This document shows positions 23,142-36,672 of a stretch of DNA of 64,000 bases, piece by piece. The position numbers were made by a program, and so were the translations under genes. The notes below the pieces were generated by a model, which saw only the letters and a list, made by a program, of their open reading frames with translations, searched no databases and was not told the origin of the DNA. The stretch's first letter is position 1. Each line of letters starts with the position of its first letter. Source of the DNA: Butyriboletus loyo (lineage: Eukaryota > Basidiomycota > Agaricomycetes > Boletales > Boletaceae); NCBI GenBank assembly GCA_038093515.1, contig JBBPSI010000032.1:1-64000 (forward strand). The letters are read 5' to 3'.

Positions 23142-23954
23142 ATGTCTTTTGTTGTGATGTGTCGACTTTTTTCTTCCGTTCCTCACTACCCTCGGCGCCA
23201 AGTGCTCATTCAGTACGACGACCGCGACTGCTTGACGGCGTAAGCATGATAGTATCGTACCGCTCACGCATCCCGGATGTCCGATGTAGCTCGAAGCGAG
23301 ACCATATCATTAACTCATCGGAAGACTCAAAGTAGACTGGACGCAAAGAACGAGAGCGATACCAAAAACCATAAGGCGTGTCTAGCTGGCCTGTGCGGAT
23401 GTTGATTTGACCTAGTTGGACACCTCCGATCGGGCCGCGGCGCCGCGCGGTACTCTAAATATTTCAGAGTCCGATATGTTTCAAGTACGACCTTATCGGT
23501 CGTAGCGAATTATTATGGCCCACGTGCCAATCTGCTAGTCTCATATCCCTCGCTTCCGTCATATCGCAGTAACTTATATACAGTCTAGGAGTGTTTGTGT
23601 CTCACTCTCCAACCCCATCATCATCGCTGTTCGCGTGTGTCGCGATAGGACCTCACTTCGCTGTCCCAGTTGCCATTTCTGCACTTCTTGTCTTGATAAA
23701 TTTATGGGACGACCTCTAGTTAGCTGTGGTCCAGTCCTGGCCAGCCTTCATCAACGTACGAATTTTAAGTAGATTCTCAGGTAGAAGAGCGACGAGTAAC
23801 AAGTAACAGTTAGTCCATCGAGCGCCGTACGTAACCGTCTGCAGGCTCAATCTTCGCCCAGGCCGCGTTTGAGCCGATTCCGCGACTGTTTTATCCTGAC
23901 AAGCTTCGCAACCAGCACGAGGCGTTCCGTCGTCGGATACTTACGGGGTGATAC
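23142..23954. other. Intergenic, no gene seen
   Basis: No frame with protein-like composition. It contains the upstream region of the following gene. Confidence 0.4.
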
Positions 23955-25929
23955 ATGCAACGACGTTCAGGCCTGGCCAAAGGACTAGCACGCATATCCA
24001 TTCCGTCCCAGCACCGTCTCACCGGAATGAGCGTCGACTCGACTAGGACACGATGGCACCGACGTTCCTTTGGCGTACCTAACCGAATATGGGCCATCCT
24101 GCTCGCCTTTGTGTCCCTCGTGGTGGTATCGCGCCAGGTTCTCTCCACGTATCGCCGACTACCGCAGCCCCTCAGCACCGCTGGACTCGTACCAATAAAC
24201 TACCTTCACTCGGCCAACTATTTTGCGGCCAACAGCTCGGAAATGGATACGTCGAGCAATCCGTTCCATTTCTGTCCAGTATTCGGACCTGGGGATGACA
24301 TTGCGGAAAAGTATGGCGTGATGGCGCTCACCCAGACTCGGTTACACCTTGGGAGCGGAGGGCGGGTACACCGGGTGATCCACAAGGCGTTACTGGGCCA
24401 GCCAATTACGATGAGCGTGTTAGGTGGTTCAGGTGAGTCTCGTACCATGGTACTTTGATGCTGTGATAGCGAACTCATTCGCCTTATGGGGCTAGTGTCT
24501 GCGTGTCATGGTGCTGGTGATGACCCGTTATCTCCCTTGTGCTATCCCTCCCTTTTTTTCCGGTGGTGGTTGAGCGTGTTTCCACATCCCGCTTCTGAGC
24601 TCACCAATGGAGCGATGCGTCGAACGAATTCCGGGTACTTTGGTTTCTGTAGTGCACATCATGTGCCCGAGAACACCGACCTCGTGATATTGGAGTTTGA
24701 CGTCGATGACCCAGCGTGAGTGCTACGCGACGCTCGCCTGGAACTATGCATTCGTATCCTTAGACGTCTTTTTTCGTCAGTGACCGGAAGGGTATGGAGG
24801 ACTTTGAACTTCTCGTTCGCTCGCTGCTCAACAGACCCGACCAACCTGCTATCGTCATCCTGGGCTACTTCAGCCCTCAAACTCACGCTGATTATGGTTT
24901 CGCTGGGCCAGAGCATTGGCATAACATCGTTGCGCAATTCTACGACGCCCCTCACGTTAGGTATGTCCCCTTGTCTCAGGTTTGGGAGGCCGTGGCTTAT
25001 ATTGCCATAGCGTGAAACCCATTCTATACCCTACGTATATGATTGACCCAGACCTGATCAATTACTACTATGTCGACCCCGTCCTCGCCAGTCCTGAAGG
25101 TCACATCCTTCTCGCAGATGTCCTGACTTCTTACTTTCAATCTCAAGTTTGTGCCGCGTGGGCAACAGCTGGCGGCCATTCATACGAGACGATTCCTCTT
25201 GTGCTCTCTCCAGGCTACAGTGAAGATACTCATCTTTTCGGTGGTGTTGGTGCCCGGAAAGGCGGGGCACCACCTGAGCCACCCCAGGCCGCTGACGCAG
25301 CTCCGGAAAAGAAACCTGCGCTGGCCCCTGCTGCCGATTTACACCCTGTCCCTCTCTACCCCGAACTACGCATCCCACCTGTTCGTATCAATACTCGACC
25401 ACGGGCAACGCGGCCGTTTGAAGAGCCTGTGCCATACTGTGCCTCTGCCAACGATCTGGTGAATCCTATACCATCGTCTTTGTTCTATGGCTCGGGATGG
25501 CACGCGACACACCCTGAGCAGGGTACCTCGCCCCTGCTGACTGCTGAATATTATTGGCATAGCTGGCTGCCTCTCAGCAGGTTACGTGTGCCGATCAAGG
25601 TCGGCGCGGGGGACGTTGGGATATATTATTTAAAGGAGCCGATCCGAGACGTGGGGCAGGGAAGCCAGGTCGAGTGTTGGGTGGATGATAACGTTAGAGG
25701 GGCCATGATTGTTGAGAATGCGGGGAACGTTCTCGTACCCGAGCCCACGTATGTGTTTTTTCTTTTCAGTCCATGTGTCGTATGCTCACGTTGGGGTGTG
25801 ACCGTCTGCAGGCTCGAGATGATCGACCACTTTGTGACGCAGGGAAATCACTATATGGAGTGTGTACTGTTGGGTGAAGAAGGCCAGGTGGTTCCTTCGT
25901 TCAAAATTATCGGGATCTTCGCGACGTAA
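23955..25929 (+). CDS. SGNH-hydrolase-like type II membrane protein, capsule-associated-like
   Basis: Exons 23955-24432, 24496-24715, 24781-24960, 25011-25748 and 25812-25929 join to 577 aa. A transmembrane anchor (IWAILLAFVSLVVVS) lies near residue 50. The lumenal part has FHFCPVFGPGDDIAEKYG, then a GDSL-type motif (ITMSVLGGSVSACHGAGDD) with the likely nucleophile Ser, then NTDLVILEFDVDDP and FAGPEHWHNIVAQFYD. A Pro/Ala-rich linker precedes a beta-rich C-terminal module. The layout resembles basidiomycete capsule-associated proteins of the Cap64 kind, though I judge this from memory of the family. Synteny with the CAP59-like gene suggests a shared role in acetylated surface polysaccharide; this is inference. 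An alternative start is the Met at 24027. Confidence 0.85.
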
Positions 25930-26445
25930 CGATTGGCGGTGCTGTTCGCGATCTACTACGCCGTCCAAACGCTGATCTGCCTCAAGGTCAGGACGGACTA
26001 TGAGGGACTGACGACCATAGATACAATTTTGCTACATGCTTGAATATTAAGTTTGAGTCGATGGACGTCTTAGATACATAGGTAGGATGCAAAATTAATC
26101 ATGCTTGGGTTAAGGTTTGATGGCGTGGGAACGATGACGTCGGAATGCTGTGTTTTGCGCCTCACTGCTTTGCACCGACCCGCAGCCTGCAAGCGTTTCG
26201 TGTTTCGTGTTTCGTGTCTCTTCATCCCCTTCACGATCCTGCACTTTTACGATTCACGCACTGTGATTGAACGATGGGTTTGCGAGCTCCGCCAACCGGT
26301 GAGCCATTCCTCAGTTCGCTCCCCGTCCGAGAGCTGATGGACTTTGGCCCGTAGAGGCGCCACCTGCATATCGTTTTGTGACGAGGGTCTGCAGGAGAGA
26401 TCTGAGGCCTGTCGTTATCGGAAGTTCGTCGCATCGTCTGCGTTC
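25930..26445. other. Intergenic, possibly an upstream exon of the next gene
   Basis: No separate gene. An ATG at 26274 (MGLRAPPT) could be a first exon spliced into the membrane protein that follows, but no single splice choice is clearly better than a start at 26446. Confidence 0.35.
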
Positions 26446-27729
26446 ATGAGCATATGCTCACCGGCCATCGTAGTGTGTCTTGTCACAGCCATCTGGGCCC
26501 TCGCATGGTAAGCTTTCTACCACGATATTCTTGAGCGAACCAAATGCTCAACATCAGATTTCCGTTTCAGGACCGTATGTGATGGATTTTTTTGTTCTTG
26601 AGCTCCACATCGTGCCCTTGTCTTGACCACGATCTCTAGGTGTCGTCCTTCAAGGCACTCAAGCTCGCCAACAGTGGTAGGTCGATGTATCGAACGCACG
26701 CGCGAGTGATAACGCATCCCCGTTTTAGAGGGTGAACCAAAGCTTGCGCCGTTGGCAATAGCTCAAGGGGTGATATATGCCGTCGCATGCGCTTTCCAAG
26801 TATATGGGCTCATAGTTGTAGGCATGGTAGGTCCCAGATTGGCTTATCAGGGAATACCCTGATTGACTGTGGTCCGCCCAGCAACGACTCACCCTGGTGA
26901 AACTATATACATTCATGTGTGCATTGAGTACGCTGCTTGTGATTGGAGCTGGAGTCATGAGGGTCGTCGTTCACTTTGTGTTCAAGGCATGTACGCTACC
27001 CTGTGACTACTTTTGTCGTTGCTGACCTTCACCATAGTACGATTTGATCCAGGAGTGCATAGTTATCGCACAGACCGGAACCATTGGTTCGGTCCGTGTC
27101 TTGAGACTATGTTGTTTGCAATGACTGATAGGTGCCCCCTCAGGTTTTCGGGATTTGGGGTTCGAGTCCGGCGACTCATCTGAATAAAGACCAAGCTACG
27201 CAATGTGAGTTTGCGATGTTTATCTTACCTGCCAAAGATGTAACACATGCTAGACTGCAACGATGAGTGGAACCATGATTCGTGGGCAGAGATCATCGGC
27301 CTCATTCTTGAGATCAGTAAGCAGCGCGTTCTATCTTGAAATGCTCTAGGACTTGAATCATCTTTGTACCCAGTGCTTGGATTATTGTTCACGGCCATCG
27401 CGTTCGCGTACTACCGACAAGCACTCGATCCCAGTAGCGCTGCAAATACGTCCCGCTTACCGTCCAACCAAGCACGCAGGGATGGTTATCACCCTAGCTA
27501 CAACCCACCGTATGACGAGACTGCCTACACGCCGGTCTACCTACCTCCGCCTGGCCCACCTCCTGCTGATGGCAAGCCACCCGAATACAAACGCGCATCG
27601 TATCTATCATATGCGGAACACAAGGATGCAAAGGAGTACGATCCGTTCTCTGACTATGATGGTCCGAGCATACCGATGCCAACTCATTGGGTGGAGGACC
27701 GGGACGTGAGGTCGCCGCCGAGGGTATGA
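26446..27729 (+). CDS. Four-TM membrane protein with proline-rich cytoplasmic tail
   Basis: Nine exons join in phase to 287 aa: 26446-26507, 26571-26574, 26640-26676, 26729-26826, 26882-26986, 27038-27091, 27144-27204, 27254-27316, 27350-27729. Membrane segments are AIVVCLVTAIWALAW, IYAVACAFQVYGLIVVG, ALSTLLVIGAGVMRVVVHF and LYPVLGLLFTAIAFAYY. The tail is Pro/Tyr-rich (YLPPPGPPP). This architecture is common among uncharacterised Agaricomycete membrane proteins. Two oddities: a 4-nt exon (GACC) is needed to keep phase, and the intron at 26987 begins GC. Function unknown. Confidence 0.8.
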
Positions 27730-29269
27730 CCCTTTGGAAGGGGACTGGGGGTGTATATACGCTTTGATGATTTTTCTTGCAGTGCTTTTTTTGGTCGGAC
27801 AGTTTCGCTTTGGATGAGACGCGTTTTGGTGGTATTTATTTGATCTCAATCCGTATGACATTTGATCTCGATTCGTATGACATTTGGACGAGTCTCGGAC
27901 GATGTTACTTTGTACACAGTGCATATTCCCCCTGCGTGTATACGCCAGTGGTAATTCACACTGCAGACATTGCATCGTAACGCTCGCCACAGTAATGACG
28001 CCGACTCAGATGAAACCAGAGTACGGTTGGCACCCCGGAAAAAAGGTACTAGACCAGAGATCCGAGGGCCAATGGACACTGGCAGGGTCCAGCGTGTTGC
28101 CTAAATGCAGGTCCGTGTTCACCCTGAGGCCTGAGGAGCTTTTTTTTCCTATCGCAACCTTGTCATTTGTTGGGCTTGGGAAAAAGAAGGCGAACGGGTA
28201 GACAGTGGACACAGTGTGAGTGTCATTCCTCATCTGACTTGGTCTGCGGGGTGGAAATGGATCGGTTGTTCAACTACAGTCATCACCGGCCGTCCATCAT
28301 CCATCATTCATCGTTGGCTTCTGGGTTGGGGTTTTGTCTACTGACAGAACGTCAACTTCGTCGACCGGGATCGTCGAGTATCATAATGGTCCAGGAGGTC
28401 TACTAGTTCCGAAGCGCTGACTCGAGGCACTGCGCTACAGTACTAGTGCGCAAAACGCTCGTCACCGCATTTCACCGGTGCACCCCCCTTTTTCAAGTGG
28501 CGTGTCGTTTCGAATGGCTTACAGAACATAGTAGGTCCGATTGAGTCCTGACATACTTCGTGGCAGGGCGTGCGTCGGTTTAGCCATCGACGACCCCTGC
28601 CAATCGAACTCGCAAGAACCGACTCAGAGACTTGGGGTATCGCAAGCCTCTCTCTCGGGACTGAAGCTGAAGGATCGCTCTCTTTCCGGGAATATCATGG
28701 GTCCCGTCAAGCTTGGTGTGTATTCCAGCCACGCGATCACGCGAAATAGAGAGCTATTATAACGGGGACGAACTCGGAGGCCGGGATCGAAACCTGAATT
28801 GTGCCGTCTCCCGACTGCCGAGCGATCTACTCGAGGGTGTGGTATGTACACAGAAAGCTCAGGTCTCAGGTCTCGCTTTGGAAATCGTGGCTTCTCCGAT
28901 CGTGCCCGCTCTTTTTTTTTTTTTGTGGCTCGAATCGATATCATGATGCTTTGGCGAATGAATGAAAGAGTCCGTTGGCCGTCATGTTCGCTACCGCTGA
29001 CAGGGGGGAATGCGATCGAACACGTTATTACGGTACTTGCGTCAGTAGATGAGTATATCAATGCTTTCATTCAGTTCTCGCCATCGACACAACTCTCTGA
29101 GGGTTCCGCCGACCTGCCGCACCTCCCGGCGACATCCTGCACCCAGGAAGGATTAACACAATACTAAATCGCCCACACATGGAATAAATCCATCGGTATA
29201 CCAGGCCTAGATTTGTACATAGATATCAAAGATACTGCTAGCTAGCTAAAACAAAAAAAAAAAAGAGTA
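27730..29269. other. Long intergenic region, no gene seen
   Basis: A near-perfect 22-bp tandem duplication (TTTGATCTCAATCCGTATGA and its variant) lies at about 27841-27885, and a 14-T run at about 28911. Frames on both strands are short or low quality. Confidence 0.4.
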
Positions 29270-32200
29270 CTAAGTCACGGTGCTTGGTAGCTGTTGCTCG
29301 CTCTCCCACGATACGTCCTCAAATTGCCTATGAAGGGCGGGGAGTTGCTTGATAGCGAGGTCTGCGGAAAGTGTGCCATGATACTCGTCATGTTCCATCG
29401 TCAGATTGTGTGCGATTTCGTGCGCCATAATCAGGTACCTGGTTTGATCAGGATGACTTTCTCGCGTGGAAATGCTTGGTCCACTTACCAGTCAACGACC
29501 GTGTTCTTCCATTCCACACCTTTGTTGTCTTTGTTGCCTTTGTTATAGTCTTGTATGGTACGATCAACCGACAGCTTAGAGCATACCAAAGAGATTACTC
29601 ACAGAATTTGTAATAATGCGCCAGATTGAAAAGGAGAAACTTTTGGTCCCGATTGAACGCCATTAGATCGTCATCGGTGTCCTTCCAGAAGATGTAGCAG
29701 GCTGTGGGGGCATTCTTTATGTCAAACACAAAGGCCAAGTCTGAAACGAGCTTTGCAAATTCTCGCAGGGCAAGCTGTGGTGGCTGTTGACACTTTGCAT
29801 CCCCTACTCATGTGTGTTTGAATAGTTGAATGGAACGATATCAAACATACTCACGTGCCAAGTAAAATTTGATCTGCGTCGTTTCGTCCTGCAGATCCTC
29901 TAGGTTTCAAGTTTGGTCAGAAGTCCAGACTCTAGTAACAAATTGAGGACTAACTTTTGCATGTTAGCCTTATGGCGTAGGCCTGTTTGCAATAGTTGCG
30001 TTTCTTCGTACTAAGGGGGTATGGTTGACCGGATGTACTAGATCCGTTAGCCTCTCCATTCAGAGCCAACTCGCCCCACGATGCGATTGCTCTTCTCATA
30101 TCTAACAACAGGAGCATTCAGAATGCATCAGAGAAAGGGTATAGATAGGCTTGCCTTGTTCTGCGGATATAGTCTGCCTGTAGACGGTCCTCAGGCTCCG
30201 TCCTTTGTGTGTCCCAAACCGCTTCAGAAATGGAGGCAGCGGAAATTCAACTTCCCGCTTATTCTTGGACTTATCCTCGAGCTTCGCTATCAAGAACAGA
30301 TCGTGATTACATCGAAACATTGTATCATCAACAGGGCCAACCTTTTGCATCACGAGCACTTGACGATGCAGGTTTTGTTGCACTGAGATAATATCCTCGA
30401 ACTTTGTCGTCAGACATTGTGAATAACGAGGCCAGCAGCAAGAGGTCATTAGGCCCATAAGTCTTGAGCAAGGCGTGACAAAGTGCCACCGCAATGCTTT
30501 GTGGAAGTCAGCAAAGCTGATAAAAGAGGGGAAGAACGTACTCATTGCGTAGGTCCACCGAGTCTCTAGCGTCGTCGATCATCCAGAGGGTATATGATTT
30601 GTCATCTTCATCGTACTTGAAACCCGCCTTGACAGGATCTCTCGCAACCGTAATCTCAGGCGAGCCTGGTAGCGCAAATGTTTTCTCTAATGTGAGGCTT
30701 TCGCAGGCCCCCACCTGAAGTTTGTTCTTCGGTTCTTCGCCATCGAATGAAATATCCATCTTCACGCTTTCGTCCCGCTGATTCATGTAAGACCCGATAC
30801 GCAGGATGACTTCATCACGGTTGAACGGTGGGTCACGTTCGGCCGTATTGCCAATGGTGACAACGTGTCGCACACACGTCCCCAAAAATGCTGAACCCAT
30901 CTTGCGGTACATTTCTAGAATAAAGATGAGTGAATTGATAACGAACACCAGAACTAGCAAACCTACTTTCAAGGACATCGTCTTTGGGGGCTACGAAAGC
31001 CTTACTACGGAAGCAGTCACCTACCCAGTCGCTTATGAACACTTGCTCTGCGGGAAATAGGTTTTCAGAAACCACGCCGTTCCGTTCAGCAAGAAACATT
31101 GGAGCTTCCGCCATTTTTTGCTTGTCAGCCTCAGATATCGTGTCAAATTGTGATGCGATAGTACACAAGTCCTTGCGGTAACTAAGGAAATGTAAGTCAT
31201 CTCACATCTCACATATCGCCGAAAACCGACTCACAGCTTGGCGTTCCCGAGGGCTTTCAGGTATCCCTGAGGGTCAGGCAGTATCTTGCTGATGATATCC
31301 GATGCGTTGGGTGACTTCTTGGCGCAACAAGACTCTAGGAAGCTATTCCCATCTGAACCAAAGTTGACAAATGTAAAGATTTTACGGTGGGGCTCCTCCG
31401 CTTCGTTCAACGTAACGAAGCAGTCTTTTGGGCAGATGTACTGAACAGGTGACGACTCCGAAGACGCAAGGTCTGAGTCCTTCACGGGTACGAAGAGGAT
31501 TGTCGACAATTCGCCGCGCAGCTCCGGAACAGGAAGCTCTTTATCATCATCACGGTTAGAATCACATCCAAACACGTCATGCAAGGCGTAGACGTACTTC
31601 CGTACAAGTATAAACACCCAAACCAGGTGATGGCTGTATTTAAGTCCGGTAACGTGCGCTTTGGGGTCCGTAAATATTCGATAATCGTATCAACAGATGG
31701 GTCCTCCTTGACGCCCAATCTTGAGGAGTCGCGAAGAAAATCCTTGGCAATGTACTTGAAGCCTAGCTTCTCCCACACGGACGATGCAAATACCTATAGA
31801 AATATGTTAACAACTTCGCGCATCCGAGACTAACACGTCGCGTTACCTCGTTCGGACACGCAAGTGATCCGCATTCCGTTGGGATAAAGGCAACTTTAGC
31901 GAAGTCGTCGGATTTGTAGGCTTTGTAATGTGTCTCGAGATTCGACAGGAGATACCGAAGCGCGGAATGCCTCTCCTCCGGTTTCCCCAAAGCGGCTTGC
32001 GCAATTATCTTGTCGAGGGTCGGAAATCTCCGCATACCCAGATATTCAATGAACGGTTCCACTGGGAACGGGGTAAGTTGGTCAACAGCGCTTTGTAAAG
32101 TGGTTATGCCATTCTGTGGTAATGCGAGAACTGGGAGTCCAAGATTGTGCACATCCTCACTGGGCAGGAGCAATTCGGGCGCGGATGCATGACCGTGCTT

Positions 32201-35200
32201 CTCTGAATAGAAAACTCTCCTCTCCTTCACGTCAAGGATCCGCCATCCCGTCAAGTCAATACGTGGCTGTCCAAAAAAGTCGATGAACAACTTTCGTGTC
32301 AATATCCCTTGGTAAATGATCAGATATAGAAGGCGACGATTGGATTCTTCTGAGGCGTCACTCTCTAACCTGCAGAATCTGTCACCACGGAATAGAGGCA
32401 ACCCATACCAAGTTGACATACCTTACAAACATATCCTCCCAGTCCATCATTCCACGTATGCGAATGCTGATCAACACTGCTCGTACATGTCGCATGTCCA
32501 CCGATCTATGTTCGAACCTCCTGTCAACTTCAACAAGAGTCTGGGGAATGTTCATAAAATCAGCCAACTTTACGACTGGGAGGCCCCCGCATACGGCAGC
32601 CTCGTCGAAGTACGAATTGGCTGGCAGCTGCCGTCTCATATTGGTGGGTACGCATTTTAAATCCTTCATCAGCTCGGCGGCCTCGTCCCACTGCTGCTGA
32701 GACAGGCCTTTCACTAGTGCGAATTGAACAAGGACACGTAAGATGCGGTAGCCCACGTCCGAGTCGCTCGAGGCAGGATGTGGTACTTGGGAACAGGCAT
32801 ATCCAAGCCAATAAAGCACCGGGAGTTGAGTCCAACCGAAACACTCGACGGAACCCTTGGTGGACACACCCCACGTAGCGTTGATATGGAGAACGTCTGG
32901 AGGAGAAAGGTCATCATCCAACGGAAAGAATGTAAAATATTTGATGTTCTTGAAGGTAATCTTGACTCCGCTGTTCAAGTGCAGGACACCCCGGGAGGCA
33001 AAATCCTGGCAGAACTTCTCTCGCACGGTTTTCGATGATTGCTTGGCGTCTTCCCACCAAGCAAAGAATGGTCTCATCGCGTCCTCCGAGACTCCTTGTT
33101 CAAACTCCCGTACGATGTCTCCAAATGTGAACGCCAGAATTCCGTATCGAGTGGTGATCTGGGTGCGCTGGCGTGGCTCGACCTCTTCGTGAAGTACCCG
33201 ATATGTCTTCAGGAATGATAGATTTCCGAATACTCGGCGGAACGGGTGGCTCAACACACATGAGATCCCAGCGTCAGATACGACTGGAAACGGCGACTTT
33301 TGGTTGTGGCAACAAGAGAAGAAAGCATCTTGCAGAATGGATGACACTCCGTTGTGTGGTTCAGTAGGGCCAAAAGCAAAACGGTCCATCGTGCACAGAC
33401 CCAGTTGCTCGGCGTCATCATCCTTGGCAGCAAGGTGCATTTCTTCTTCGTAAATTATGCGTGCTAGAAAACCACCGATCCACAGGACCTCCTTGTTCCA
33501 AGCTATCGACAAGCATCAGACAAAAGACTCCGAAGGTGTTGACTAGTTATATACACACCTTCAACGTGCCCGGTCCTAACCGATAACCAACCAATCAGTC
33601 GGCATCTCGAAGTAGCTGTGCTTAACGTGCTTACGCCAAATCAATTGCACTCCGTTCCATGGTGGGCAAGAAGTGCGCAGAAATGTGTAATCCAATCCCC
33701 GTTGTTTGGGTGGTACTCTGACCCTGCATCTGATATGTAGACGCACGTCGACGCTTGGGAAGGAACACTTACTATGAATAAGCGACCGCTGTTCAGTCCA
33801 GGTGGCAGGATGTCAACACATGTTAGACAATCAATCGAAATACATGCCTGTCGTTCTCAGGAAAAATGCCCTGTGAGCCGCAGAAAAGGCGGGCAATCTG
33901 TTTTGCCTTGGGTGAGTGCGAGTTATCGATGCCGGCCAAGGATTGATCAGAGTTAAACTAAAATGAAACAGGTCAACGCCGGCGAATCGTTAGAATGACG
34001 AGTGCCTACATGGACGACCTTGCATGTAAAAGAGGGTGGCAGTGATTTCATACTCGACTCCACACCTTTCTTTATCTCCGGGTGCAGATCCAGGTTAACA
34101 TATGTGGTTGCCGTATATAAGTCATGCGCGATGGCGTTATCCTCGACTATAGCATCAACATTGCGAGAGCCACGTGTTGGACGATCCGCAGGACGTCCGG
34201 GGCGTTCAGGCAAGTCATCAGCATCGAAATCGCACGACGATGGCACCAAACTTGAAGCGAGCACCCATTCCTCGGCGTCGACCGTGATCCTTTGAACTAG
34301 GCAAGGTCAGAGACGCCCTAAAGCAAGTTGCATCGTCTTACCAGTACGCTGTATAGATTCCACTGTCAGGATTTCCTTCGGCGTTGTCGGCTTCAGGTGT
34401 TGGGGAATCTCTATCACAACCGGTGGTTGCACCTGCTTTTGTATATGCAGAGCACGCTGGCCATTGACGTAAAGCGAGATAGTGTCGATATTGGCCAAGA
34501 AAGCTACTGAAGAAACCAAGAATTTTGAGAGATCGGCGAGCACAGGCAATTGTTCTGGGTCCCGCAACTCGAGCTCAATCGAGGTCCACGAATCCGTTAC
34601 ACAATCGGTAAGCCGCTTGCGGAGCTGATTTTCGATGGTTAGTATATCTCCACTAACAATCCGTGGACTAACCTTCCCGTCTTCCTTCCCTCTCTCAAAA
34701 TTCAGTGATTTTCCTGGACAAGTATATGAATCACCGTGCTTTGTATCATGGTAGAGAAAGTATCATTACCATTGGACTTTACGACTGGTCGATCTGATTT
34801 GCTCAGAACACTATAAAACCCTGGCGACAAGTATCAGTCTTCTAGAACCATCAGTCAACGCAAGGGCACTCACCAACCCCGAAAGCACCGACTTTCGTGG
34901 AGTTGTCATTACCAGCCGCTATCCCGACCACGTATCAGACCGCACCCCCATATAATCGGATCGAAATACCTATTTTTCCAAGCCTATTCCAGTCTTTTTC
35001 CCCGAAACCGGGACCGTCGTTCTTGATAATCCACTTGCTCACCTATCATGAAGTCAAGGGTGAGCCGAATCCTAACCAAATTAACTGAGGCTGACATTGT
35101 GTTTGCTGACGTCGGGTATGCTAGCAGGTTGAGATTCCTCGGGCTCTTTGGTCTCAAAGTGTACCTGGATGTTGCGCGCATCCGCATCGTCGGCATTTTG

Positions 35201-35426
35201 GATGAGTTCTCGGAGCACTTGTGTGGTAAGTTAGCAAAGACCTGACACCAGAATTCGGAAACCAACACACCATCGAATGTTCCAGGGTAACGAGAGAGTA
35301 TATTCACCAGCGCTCGCTGGTCGATCTCGACTTCTTGTAGATCTTGCACCTGAATGGTACTGTCTCAGAGCACGTCCAACTGCCAACGACCGGGAGGGAA
35401 CATACGCCGTTAGGGTGGTCAGACAT
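29270..35426 (-). CDS. Very large GHKL-ATPase (sacsin/DUF3684-like) protein with C-terminal HExxH, copy 1
   Basis: A many-exon gene starts at ATG 35426 (MSDHPNG, then an intron 35405-35349) and ends at TAG 29272-29270; I estimate about 1,700 aa. The N-terminal GHKL ATP-binding fold shows the N-box VLRELIQNADDADARNIQV (35210-35160), the G1 motif IIKNDGPGF (35030) and the G2 motif KVGAFGVGFYSVLS (34890-34840). The middle has a 376-codon open stretch (33512-32382) with WWEDAKQSS and LMKDLKCVPTN. The last exons hold FWKDTDDDLMAF and IMAHEIAHN followed by HDEYH, an HExxH-type metal-binding pattern. This order fits the fungal DUF3684 family related to sacsin and plant NO VEIN. Such proteins are thought to be chaperone-like; function here unknown. 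Copy 2 starts 7.4 kb upstream. Confidence 0.85.
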
Positions 35427-36672
35427 TGCATGAGTAGTTTTGGAGGGAGGATAGAGAGGAAACGTTGGGTGGAATGCCAGACGCCCAGCGCGGTTAGGCG
35501 CGAGGGACGAATACAACGCTATTGGTCCATGATGATCACACGTTGACACCAACTTTGGAGATGCCGTGATAACACGACAAGACTTATGTAAATATAACTC
35601 AAAAAAAATAATCGTTGATTCGCTGAACTCACCGTCCTCTCATGATGAACATTCAGATTCGGATGAACGTCGTTTCTTCTTACGGCGTTTGTTAATCTAG
35701 CTTTTTGCACAAGCCTATCAGCATGTTGACGGTAGCAACTCGCATCCGCTGGATCCCAAGAAGTCTCTGGTGCACGAGGCTGGACTGCCTCCAGTGCACA
35801 AAATGGGTGATCTGGGCGCTGACAACATGAGGTAAACATCCATATGGAGAAGGATCGCTGACTGTCGCAGAGCCAGATTGATACCGCTTACCCGCGACCT
35901 GGAACCCCTTGAAGTTCCCCTTGAAGTTCCCCGAGCCAGCGCACTAGTACAAATTCAAAAATCGCCCCCAAGCTCCATTCTTACTTATCTCGAGAAATTC
36001 ACCAGCTGTGCACCCCGTATAAGCATATAGATTTCTTCGGATGAACATACTTTTCAAGTTGTCGCCATCACACTCGAAGCCCTGAGGCCCAGCCTGGAGT
36101 TCTTCCTCGCATCACCGCAGCTGACATCGTAGCGCTCTGCTGTGAACTCTCAGTCTATTCGGTATTGGCCTGTATTTGTGATGAGGGCTCCAGCCTGCCA
36201 TGACTGCAAGAAAAGTTGTCAAGTTCGTCGCTTGCTGGGTTTGCGCAAGAAGGTGAGTTGATAGGTATACCGTACTAGGCGGCGGGTGCCATTTCCCTTT
36301 AGACTTGGTCTTCGAGATCGATCACTGATATTTGCTCCGACGTGATCATCATCATCAGTTCTTTGATGGAACAGCCTGTTTAACGACCACCGCTTCGGGG
36401 CCGAGCCCGCCAACGATCGTGAGGGTTGACCGGGATCATCGTCGAGTATGAATGTCTCTAGTTTCTTGACAGTTTTCCTCATGTCTGCCAGTGGTCACCA
36501 AACTATAGTACTAACAACCACTGGTAGGGAACCAAGATCTAAGTATTGGCAGTCACGCGAGTAGAAAGCTAAGATTATGTACACCGTCTCCCGAGATATA
36601 TAATTATTAGACCTAGTCAAGGTCCCGATCTCCCTTCTCTGGCTTCTCACGCCGCCAGTGAAGAGGAATGTA
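35427..36672. other. Spacer between the two GHKL genes, with a duplicated relic
   Basis: 35690-35860 on the plus strand (LVHEAGLPPVHKMGDLGADN) resembles 43100-43200 upstream of copy 2, so the spacer was duplicated with the gene and holds remains of an unidentified plus-strand gene. A minus frame at 36219-36482 (MRKTVKKLETFILDDDPGQ) has reasonable composition but no recognised family. A short direct repeat CCCCTTGAAGTT lies at about 35909-35932. Confidence 0.4.

Noticed and set aside
28740..28840. Possible tRNA-derived SINE on the minus strand (GGTTTCGATCC, B-box-like)
   Set aside because: The box has an extra base, no A-box at the right distance and no cloverleaf; too weak.
36219..36482. Minus-strand frame with acidic and basic segments as a small gene
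   Set aside because: Composition is acceptable, but there are no homologous neighbours, splice partners or recognised family.
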